Assembly (NCBI GenBank): GCA_002480165.1
Contig: DLBP01000083.1
Location: 1-6,189, forward strand
From: Proteobacteria bacterium UBA7821
GTDB lineage: Bacteria > Pseudomonadota > Gammaproteobacteria > Comchoanobacterales > Comchoanobacteraceae
DNA: 6,189 nt
Direction: 5' to 3'
Shown: piece by piece, positions 1-5,091 of the stretch
Position numbering within the stretch: the first letter of the stretch is position 1
How the letters are laid out: each line of letters opens with the position of its first letter
Program-made: the position numbers and the translations under genes
The notes under the pieces: generated by a model
What the model was told of the DNA's origin: nothing
Databases searched by the model: none
What the model saw: only the letters and a program-made list of their open reading frames with translations

Positions 1-752
1 TTGGTGATGACACCTATGGCCAAATATTCTGCGATTCATTATCATCCCACCAAGTTGGCCATGACCCAGCCCACATCAGTAACACACAAACAAGCCACTG
101 CCTGGTATTCATCACTGAGGAGAGAGAGAGAACCATGGCGACTCACCTTGGCGCCTCACAAGCACTGAAACCCAGTATCATTGATGAGCAAAAAATCGCG
201 GCCGCAAAGTACATCTATCTAGAAGGCTACCTATTCGATTTAGACAACCAAGCGACGCTGTTATCACACATTATTGAGTGCTGCACCAAGCATGACACTA
301 AGATCATACTAACGCTGTCTGACAAAAACTGTATCGAACGGCACCACGAGCGCTACATGACATTTATCCAGAACAATGTCGATATTATCTTCTGCAATAA
401 AGCTGAGCTGCTGGCATTAACACAGCAAACAACTTACGAAAACGCACAGAATACCTCTAGTGACATTTGCCCAATATGCGTCGTGACACTGGGCGCCAGT
501 GGCGCGGCAATTATCACAAAAGAGGAAACCGTGATCACACCTGCAATCAATGTTGACAAGGTTGAAGACAAAACCGGCGCAGGCGACTTCTTTGCTGCGG
601 GTTTCATTTATCGACTGTCTACCGATAAACCCCACATAACAGCGGAAGCTGCTGTCACCGGTAGTCGCTCGGCGGCATACATAATCCAAAAAAGGGGCGC
701 ACGCCCCAGGCAAGACTACAAACAATTCGTTCTAGCCGAGGAAAGTCTATGA
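1..752 (+). CDS. PfkB-family carbohydrate/nucleoside kinase (adenosine kinase-like), 5' end outside window
   Basis: The reading frame is open from base 3 at the left edge, so the gene starts before the window. The ATG at 135 is internal: the 44 codons before it are conserved kinase sequence, beginning GDDTYGQ, the usual PfkB GDDxxG element. About 249 residues are visible and roughly 80 N-terminal ones are missing, judged by a family length near 330. Counting from GDD, an ERTM..LGAS segment lies near 41-52, the NxxE motif (NKAE) at 132-135, VTLGASGA near 162, and the C-terminal signature DKTGAGDFFAAGF at 189-201. Its GAGD forms the anion hole and carries the catalytic aspartate. The family transfers the ATP gamma-phosphate to a sugar or nucleoside in the cytoplasm. 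The ERTM and late GARP elements resemble adenosine kinase-like members, but the substrate cannot be read from the sequence. The TGA stop overlaps the ffh start (ATGA), suggesting co-transcription. Confidence 0.9.
   Translation, partial: GDDTYGQIFCDSLSSHQVGHDPAHISNTQTSHCLVFITEERERTMATHLGASQALKPSIIDEQKIAAAKYIYLEGYLFDLDNQATLLSHIIECCTKHDTKIILTLSDKNCIERHHERYMTFIQNNVDIIFCNKAELLALTQQTTYENAQNTSSDICPICVVTLGASGAAIITKEETVITPAINVDKVEDKTGAGDFFAAGFIYRLSTDKPHITAEAAVTGSRSAAYIIQKRGARPRQDYKQFVLAEESL
120..131 (+). repeat. (GA)6 dinucleotide tract inside the PfkB kinase gene
   Basis: Six consecutive GA units lie in the coding sequence for the residues before ERTM. The reading frame is intact on both sides and matches the family spacing (ITE-x-x-ERTM), so in this sequence the tract is in frame. 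It is purine-rich and precedes the internal ATG at 135 by three bases, which makes that ATG look like a start although it is not. Confidence 0.6.
738..745 (+). promoter_or_regulatory. Ribosome binding site of ffh
   Basis: GAGGAAAG lies inside the last codons of the kinase gene, with seven bases between GAGG and the ATG at 749. The next in-frame ATG at 755 would have a 13-base spacer, so the site supports 749 as the start. Confidence 0.65.
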
Positions 753-2101
753 AAATGCTCAAAAGCTTAAGCCAACGACTCACTAAGACTTTTCGAAAAC
801 TCAGCGGCCAAGAAAAAATCACTGCGGCCAACATCAAATCAGCCATCAAGGAAATCCAGCTGGCACTGATTGAATCGGATGTTGCATACGACGTCACACA
901 AGCCATCTGCAACCAGATCACGGAAAAAGCGCTTGGAACTAAAATCGCAGATAAGCTCAGCCCCAGTGAAGCACTAATGGGAATAACCCATCAAGTGATC
1001 ACCGGCATCATGACTAGCGACGCCAGCGCAGACATCAGGACCAACAACAAAGGCCTGACAACCATTCTATTAGTCGGTCTACAAGCAGCAGGTAAAACGA
1101 CGTTTACAGCCAAGCTTGCCAATCGGTTCAAACAGCACGGTCAATCTGTACTACTGGTATCAACCGATATCTACAGGCCTGCAGCCATGCAACAACTAGA
1201 AGGACTGGCAACAAAAAGAGGGGTAGACTACTGGCAAGCGGATGCTGGAACAACACCAGAAGGGATCACTCGGGCAGCGATTGAGGTAGCCAATAGCAAG
1301 CACAGCGACGTTTTAATCATCGACACCGCTGGGCGAATCCCAAACGACACCAGTAAAATCAACGAACTCCAAGCAATTGCAAAGCATGCAAAACCCACTG
1401 AGACGCTGCTCGTGGTTGATGCCATGAGTGGGCAAGACGCAGCCGTAACGGCAAAGCTTTTCTCAGAATCTGTTAAGTTGACGGGTTTAGTCATGACCAA
1501 AACGGATGCAGAAAGCCGAGCAGGCGCCTGCCTCTCCTGCACATGGATTACCAAGCTGCCTATTAAATTGATCGGTAATGATGAAGTGGATGGCATTGCT
1601 GAATTTTCCCCTGAAAATACAGCCAATCTTATCCTCGACCAGGGTGACCTGAGCAGCCTCATCAAGACAATGGAGCAGCATGCCAACGAGTCAAGATCAA
1701 ACAATATGCTAGCAAAGATCAAGCAAAACAAATTTGACTTCAATGACTTCCTCTATCAAATCAACACATTAAACAGCATGGGCGGGATCAGCAAACTCAT
1801 GAGCATGCTACCCGGAGCCAATCAATTTGAGCAATCGGACATTCAAACTGATGAGAAAGAAATTGGCATTTGGCGGGCGATCATCCAATCAATGACAGAC
1901 CAAGAACGCACGCACCCAAACCTAATTTCGATACCGAGTCGAGCCAAACGCATCAAACGAGGCTCAGGCACCAGTGACGCGCAACTGAAATCGCTAATGA
2001 AAAAGTTCAATCAAATCAAGAAGTCGTTAAAACGCATGTCAAATATTGCAAGCAAACTGGGCAGCCTTGCTGACATCCAGAAAATGTTCAAACAGCAATA
2101 A
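749..2101 (+). CDS. ffh: Signal recognition particle protein Ffh (SRP54 homologue)
   Basis: Ffh binds 4.5S RNA and signal sequences of nascent membrane proteins and delivers ribosomes to FtsY in a GTP-dependent cycle. At 450 residues it matches the usual ~450. The N domain is residues 1-100, with ALIESDV in place of the usual ALLEADV. The G domain is about 101-300: P-loop GLQAAGKTT at 110-118, TDIYRPAA at 139-146, DTAGR at 192-196, VVDAMSGQD at 222-230 and TKTD at 250-253. The M domain is 325-450: the finger-loop start near MGGISKLM (344-351), LPG at 354-356, and the RNA-binding RIKRGSGTS at 401-409. Three loops are unusual: the P-loop has A where GLQG is typical, the DGDARGG motif reads DAESRAG (253-259), and the GxGEK closing motif reads GNDEV (276-280). 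The gene is intact and followed by rpsP as in many proteobacteria, so I read it as a divergent Ffh. FtsY or FlhF is unlikely because the M domain is present. Confidence 0.96.
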   Translation: MKMLKSLSQRLTKTFRKLSGQEKITAANIKSAIKEIQLALIESDVAYDVTQAICNQITEKALGTKIADKLSPSEALMGITHQVITGIMTSDASADIRTNNKGLTTILLVGLQAAGKTTFTAKLANRFKQHGQSVLLVSTDIYRPAAMQQLEGLATKRGVDYWQADAGTTPEGITRAAIEVANSKHSDVLIIDTAGRIPNDTSKINELQAIAKHAKPTETLLVVDAMSGQDAAVTAKLFSESVKLTGLVMTKTDAESRAGACLSCTWITKLPIKLIGNDEVDGIAEFSPENTANLILDQGDLSSLIKTMEQHANESRSNNMLAKIKQNKFDFNDFLYQINTLNSMGGISKLMSMLPGANQFEQSDIQTDEKEIGIWRAIIQSMTDQERTHPNLISIPSRAKRIKRGSGTSDAQLKSLMKKFNQIKKSLKRMSNIASKLGSLADIQKMFKQQ

Positions 2102-2120
2102 CAAACAGATCAAAAACAAA

Positions 2121-2155
2121 CACAGTTTACTACTTTATTTCAGAGTAAAACTGTG
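2121..2155 (+). repeat. Inverted repeat in the ffh-rpsP gap (possible operator or RNA hairpin)
   Basis: CACAGTTT at 2121-2128 is the exact reverse complement of AAACTGTG at 2148-2155. With a one-base bulge (A2147) the stem extends through ACT (2129-2131) and AGT (2144-2146), giving 11 pairs around a 12-base loop. No T-run follows on the + strand, so it does not look like an intrinsic terminator for ffh. It overlaps the candidate rpsP promoter, which suggests a regulator site. In read-through RNA from ffh it could instead fold as a stabilising or processing hairpin. Confidence 0.6.
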
Positions 2156-2162
2156 ATATGAT
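2134..2162 (+). promoter_or_regulatory. Candidate sigma70 promoter of the rpsP operon (extended -10)
   Basis: TATGAT at 2157-2162 differs from TATAAT at one base and is preceded by TG at 2154-2155, one base before the hexamer, which is the extended -10 arrangement. A 17-base spacer leads back to TTTATT (2134-2139), a poor -35, as is common with extended -10 promoters. Transcription would begin near 2169 and leave a leader of about 20 bases before rpsP. Confidence 0.5.
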
Positions 2163-2189
2163 CAGTTGAAATTAATTTTTGGAAAATTT

Positions 2190-2459
2190 ATGGAAAGAAT
2201 ACGACTACAACGATTTGGCCGCTGTCACCAGCCATTTTACGCAATTGTTGTTGCAAATAAGAAAAGTAAACGCGATGGCAAGTGCATCGAAAGACTCGGC
2301 TACTACAACCCATTTGCAGCCGGCAGCGAGAAGACCATCAACCTCAACATTGAACGCTATCAGTACTGGTTCGAAAAAGGCGCTCAGCCAAGCGACAAGG
2401 CCAAATACTTGTTCAAACTAGCCAAAAAGACTCTCAGAACCGAGAATGAATCACAATGA
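2190..2459 (+). CDS. rpsP: 30S ribosomal protein S16
   Basis: S16 is a small-subunit protein that helps the 16S rRNA 5' domain fold. The 89-residue product has the family pattern: IRLQRFG at 4-10, QPFYAIVVAN at 14-23, ERLGYYNPFA near 34-43, then the helical QYWFEKGAQPSD segment. The ATG at 2190 is chosen because S16 proteins begin a few residues before the IRL strand. A TTG at 2166 in the same frame would add eight residues with no family counterpart. GGA at 2181-2183 gives a modest ribosome binding site six bases upstream. It is the first gene of the classic rpsP-rimM-trmD-rplS cluster, and its end overlaps rimM by 14 bases. Confidence 0.96.
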   Translation: MERIRLQRFGRCHQPFYAIVVANKKSKRDGKCIERLGYYNPFAAGSEKTINLNIERYQYWFEKGAQPSDKAKYLFKLAKKTLRTENESQ

Positions 2460-2946
2460 TGTTCTAGTTGGCAAACTTGGCAGATCTCACGGCGTGAAAG
2501 GGTTCAATACCTTGCACTCTTTCACACAACCCGAGAAAGCCATACTAGAGTACACACCATGGTTACTGGGATCAGAACGACAAATAGTCACGTTAGAGTC
2601 ATTCAGAGTCCATCACAAAAAAATCATTGTTAGAATTAATGGCACAACCACTCCAGAATCAGCCAAAGAGCTAACCAACCAAGAGATCTTCGTCAGTAGA
2701 GAAGCACTGGCGCATGTCGACTCAAATGAAAACTATTGGCACGATATCATCGGCTACCAAGTAGTCAATCAACAGGGTCACGTGTTCGGACACCTCGAGC
2801 AACTCTTTGATTCCGACAGCCTCGTTGCCATGACCGTCATCGACAAGCAAGGCAACCAACTAACCATTCCATTCATCAGAGACAAAATCGTAACTGGAAT
2901 AGACGCTAGCAGCCAAACCATCAAGATCCAATGGCCAACACCCTAA
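2446..2946 (+). CDS. rimM: Ribosome maturation factor RimM
   Basis: RimM binds ribosomal protein S19 and helps mature the head of the 30S subunit. The 166-residue protein has the two expected parts: an N-terminal RimM beta-barrel starting LVGKLGRSHGVKGF (7-20), with the SxGVKG signature, and a C-terminal PRC barrel from about YWHDIIGYQVV (97-107) to the end. IPFIRDKIVTGID (141-153) corresponds to the usual VPF...V..VD stretch. The normally conserved GSNDVLVV is replaced by DSDSLVAMTV (122-131), which is unusual. The ATG at 2446 lies inside rpsP and has no good Shine-Dalgarno sequence, so translation probably depends on coupling to rpsP. The next in-frame ATG or GTG would remove the barrel start. 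The 3' end overlaps trmD by 16 bases. Confidence 0.94.
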   Translation: MNHNDVLVGKLGRSHGVKGFNTLHSFTQPEKAILEYTPWLLGSERQIVTLESFRVHHKKIIVRINGTTTPESAKELTNQEIFVSREALAHVDSNENYWHDIIGYQVVNQQGHVFGHLEQLFDSDSLVAMTVIDKQGNQLTIPFIRDKIVTGIDASSQTIKIQWPTP

Positions 2947-3602
2947 CCGCCAATATCATCACGCTATTTCCCGAGATGTTTGACTGTTTGTCATACGGTG
3001 TTACTGGCCGAGCAATCAGAGAAAAAAAACTCTTAATTCGCTGCTTCAATTTACGTGATTACAGCAATAGAAAAAATAAGCAAGTCGACGATAGACCTTA
3101 CGGTGGGCAATGCGGCATGGTCTTACAATACGAACCATTGAAAAGAGCAACCGAAGACATCCTTAGCCAATCAAGCCAAACAGACATACCCGTTATCCTA
3201 ACTTGCCCAAAAGGCGAACTCTGGCAGCAACAAGCTATCGAGCAGTTCGTTTCACACCAAGAAATCATCATTGTATGCGGCCGATACCAAGGAATCGATC
3301 AACGTTATATCGACCGTTATGTCACACAAACATGGTCTATAGGCAATTATGTCTTGACTGGCGGCGAATTAGCAGGTATGGTGATACTGGATTCTGTAAC
3401 GAGATCGATGTCAGGCGTCCTTGGTAATTCCGAGTCGTACGATTTAGGCACCCACCAAAGCAGCGAGAAAGAGCCGCCACTATACACCCGGCCATACTGC
3501 GTGGATGGTGAGAAAGTCCCTGATGCATTGATGTCAGGCGATCCGAAACAAATTGAACAGTGGAAAAACGAAACGGCAAGAAAGCCAAGCAGTGAGGCAT
3601 GA
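2931..3602 (+). CDS. trmD: tRNA (guanine37-N1)-methyltransferase TrmD
   Basis: TrmD uses S-adenosylmethionine to methylate G37 beside the anticodon, preventing +1 frameshifting. It is a SPOUT trefoil-knot dimer. Recognisable parts are the start IITLFPEMFD (9-18), VTGRAI (24-29), VDDRPYGG (52-59), the knot segments CGRYQGID (116-123) and WSIGNYVLTGGEL (135-147), DSVTR (154-158, with the arginine matching Arg154 of H. influenzae TrmD) and YTRP (185-188). Several normally invariant positions differ: GGGPGM reads GGQCGM (58-63), the glutamate of CGRYEG is glutamine (Q120), and the linker expected to carry the catalytic aspartate has glycine at the aligned site, with an aspartate two residues earlier (D171). 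At 223 residues it is shorter than the usual 240-255, lacking the last helices. Identity is secure from motifs and gene order, but activity is uncertain. The start overlaps rimM by 16 bases with no strong ribosome binding site. Confidence 0.95.
   Translation: MANTLTANIITLFPEMFDCLSYGVTGRAIREKKLLIRCFNLRDYSNRKNKQVDDRPYGGQCGMVLQYEPLKRATEDILSQSSQTDIPVILTCPKGELWQQQAIEQFVSHQEIIIVCGRYQGIDQRYIDRYVTQTWSIGNYVLTGGELAGMVILDSVTRSMSGVLGNSESYDLGTHQSSEKEPPLYTRPYCVDGEKVPDALMSGDPKQIEQWKNETARKPSSEA
3594..3597 (+). promoter_or_regulatory. Ribosome binding site deciding the rplS start
   Basis: GAGG lies only one base before the ATG at 3599 but seven bases before the ATG at 3605, the preferred distance. This favours 3605 as the start. 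Confidence 0.5.
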
Positions 3603-3604
3603 CA

Positions 3605-3994
3605 ATGAAGCACCCAACGATAGAAGCGATCACCAAAAAACACATTGACTCGGTTAATCATCCTGACATTCACACAGGTGATACTGTCGTCGTCAGTATG
3701 AATGTCACAGAGGGCAACAGAAAGCGTGTTCAAAAGTACAGAGGTGTTATTATTGCGATGAGAAATCGTGGTATTGCTTCATCCATTACCGTCAGAAAAG
3801 TGAGCGGTGACCATGCGACAGAACGTGTTTTACCACTGTATTCAAAGCAAATTGCCAAAATCGAAGTAGAACGACTCGGCGATGTACGGCGAGCAAAGAT
3901 TCTTGAACAGCGCCATCTCAGAGGTAGAAAAGCGAGAATCAAACAAAAATTACCTAAGAAAACTGCGAAAGTAAGTCAACCGTCTGACAAGTAA
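3605..3994 (+). CDS. rplS: 50S ribosomal protein L19
   Basis: L19 sits on the large subunit near the 30S-50S interface. Counting from the ATG at 3605, the protein has 129 residues. Family features include HTGDTVVVSMNVTEGNRKRVQ around 21-41, YRGVIIAMRNRGIASSITVRK at about 43-63, ERVLPLYS, and the basic C-terminal block VRRAKI...RGRKARIKQKL. It is longer than the usual ~115 residues because of a lysine/serine-rich tail after that block. An in-frame ATG at 3599 overlapping the trmD stop (ATGA) would add two residues. I prefer 3605 for its ribosome binding site spacing. It is the last gene of the rpsP cluster, and its final 19 bases are also the antisense of the dnaQ 3' end. No intrinsic terminator is visible after the stop. 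Confidence 0.96.
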   Translation: MKHPTIEAITKKHIDSVNHPDIHTGDTVVVSMNVTEGNRKRVQKYRGVIIAMRNRGIASSITVRKVSGDHATERVLPLYSKQIAKIEVERLGDVRRAKILEQRHLRGRKARIKQKLPKKTAKVSQPSDK

Positions 3995-4653
3995 CGCTCA
4001 GTAAACGCATGATGGATGGCTAACTCAGACTCACTGGCCGAGACGACTCTCAGCTCTGATGTATCAATGTCACAAGGATCTGGTTGTGTATCAACTAGAT
4101 TGTCACCAACCAGCCCGAGCGCATGCTGAGTCCGAGACATCGACAAATAGACAGACGCAAGCAAATCGGCATCCAGTAGTGCACCGTGGTGGACACGGGA
4201 GCTGCTATCAATGCCATATCGACTACACAGAGCATCTAAGTTATTTTTCTTACCGACGTGTTTTCTTTTTGCTACTTGTAGCGTATCAGTGATTACCCGG
4301 CCGTCTGCGAGGTCAATATCACCGGCCACCTTAAGGCGACTGAACTCCATGTTTAAAAAACCGAGATCAAATCCTGCATTATGAATAATTAGCTCAGCAT
4401 CCGATAGGTAATCCAACAAGCCATCAGAAACCTCTCTAAATGTTGGTTTGTCATCAAGAAATTCATTGGTAATGCCATGAACAGCGATAGCTGACTCATC
4501 AACACTGCGCTGCGGGTTAATATAAACATGGTAGTCGTTACCGGTTCTTTGGCGACCAACCAATTCAATGATACCAATTTCAATAATACGATGACCGGTC
4601 TCCCAATGTAAGCCGGTAGTCTCAGTATCTAAGCAGAGTTGTCTGTGGTGCAT
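3976..4653 (-). CDS. dnaQ: DNA polymerase III epsilon subunit (3'-5' proofreading exonuclease)
   Basis: Epsilon removes misincorporated nucleotides within the replicative polymerase core. The 225-residue protein has all DEDDh exonuclease motifs: DTETTGL at 9-15 (D9, E11), HNAGFD at 91-96 (D96), and HHGALLDAD at 155-163 (H156, D161). VHGIT at 58-62 is also typical. After the catalytic domain, QHALGL (176-181) sits where E. coli epsilon has its clamp-binding QTSMAF. LRVVSASESELAIHHAF (about 201-217) matches the C-terminal segment that binds the alpha subunit. The tail identifies a true epsilon rather than a generic DEDDh nuclease. The start is firm: an AGGGAGGG ribosome binding site (complement of 4660-4667) lies six bases upstream. 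The gene is convergent with and overlaps rplS. The usual gammaproteobacterial neighbour rnhA is not present beside it. Confidence 0.96.
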   Translation of the reverse strand: MHHRQLCLDTETTGLHWETGHRIIEIGIIELVGRQRTGNDYHVYINPQRSVDESAIAVHGITNEFLDDKPTFREVSDGLLDYLSDAELIIHNAGFDLGFLNMEFSRLKVAGDIDLADGRVITDTLQVAKRKHVGKKNNLDALCSRYGIDSSSRVHHGALLDADLLASVYLSMSRTQHALGLVGDNLVDTQPDPCDIDTSELRVVSASESELAIHHAFTERYLSDG

Positions 4654-4659
4654 ATAAAA

Positions 4660-4667
4660 CCCTCCCT
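4660..4667 (-). promoter_or_regulatory. Ribosome binding site of dnaQ
   Basis: Read on the minus strand this is AGGGAGGG, six bases before the dnaQ ATG. It is the strongest Shine-Dalgarno match in the window. Confidence 0.7.
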
Positions 4668-4704
4668 GTAATGACTTGTCGCTCTAGTATGTTAACTTAT
4701 ACAA

Positions 4705-5091
4705 ATGAATATCTCAAGTTTAGTTAGACAATGCTGGCTCTGTCACTGCTGGATGATAGAAGATACAATTCTATGTCGCCAGTGCGAATCACACTTGAAT
4801 CTTACTCACGATGATGCCATCCCGTTCAGATACATTCACGTTGTTAACCGTGAGCAACACCACGCATGGATCAATACCCTCTTATTTGACAGTAGCACAA
4901 AGCGACTCATTCAGCAGATTGTCCGAATTCTAAGAAACATTCAGAGCAGAGACAGCAATCAACACACGATCACAGACAACCAATCCAATCACAAAACAAC
5001 GAGTGATTTTAAGTTATTTGTTGAACTTGACAACGCATCCTCAAGGCAAATGTACTATGGCATTATCGTTTCGAACCAGCACTATCGGTAG
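4705..5091 (+). CDS. Truncated ComF/GntX-like protein with N-terminal zinc ribbon
   Basis: A 128-residue product begins with four cysteines, CWLC (10-13) and CRQC (24-27), followed by SHL. This resembles the N-terminal zinc ribbon of the ComF/GntX (YhgH) family. LLFDSSTKRLIQQIV (59-73) resembles the following family segment, where a tyrosine-containing strand leads into a LIxxLK helix. The second zinc knuckle, the RGFNQ region and the PRPP-binding DDVxTTG loop are absent, and the length is about half the usual 220-250. The second half (75-128) is polar, rich in N, Q, S and H, and unrecognised. In full-length relatives this domain supports DNA uptake or use in naturally transformable bacteria. 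Here a phosphoribosyltransferase role is not supported. No Shine-Dalgarno site precedes the ATG. It is probably a decayed gene or a reduced protein. The stop abuts the stop of the convergent symporter gene. Confidence 0.5.
   Translation: MNISSLVRQCWLCHCWMIEDTILCRQCESHLNLTHDDAIPFRYIHVVNREQHHAWINTLLFDSSTKRLIQQIVRILRNIQSRDSNQHTITDNQSNHKTTSDFKLFVELDNASSRQMYYGIIVSNQHYR

Noticed and set aside
135..752. Kinase gene starting at the ATG at 135
   Set aside because: The frame is open to the left edge, and the upstream 44 codons encode conserved PfkB sequence, so this ATG is internal.
1228..1743. Long open frame on the minus strand inside ffh, and similar antisense frames in rpsP-rplS and the kinase
   Set aside because: They are fully covered by conserved genes on the other strand and show no family motif or ribosome binding site.
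2121..2155. Intrinsic terminator of ffh
   Set aside because: The stem is AT-rich and is followed by ATATGATCAG, not a T-run. Only the minus-strand side is T-rich, and no minus-strand gene ends here.
2166..2189. TTG start for rpsP, adding eight residues
   Set aside because: S16 proteins start just before the IRL strand; the ATG at 2190 fits, and the extra residues match nothing in the family.
3407..3540. 11-base direct repeat GATGTCAGGCG (3407-3417 and 3530-3540)
   Set aside because: Both copies are in-frame trmD codons for MSG at positions with family counterparts; chance is sufficient.
4687..4702. Dyad GTAT...ATAC around GTTAAC between dnaQ and the ComF-like gene
   Set aside because: Only four bases per arm match and the central GTTAAC is off-centre, so it is too weak to call an operator.
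4676..4703. TTGTCG-16-TATACA promoter for the ComF-like gene
   Set aside because: Transcription would begin near 4710, after the ATG at 4705, and the next in-frame ATG would drop the first zinc-binding pair.
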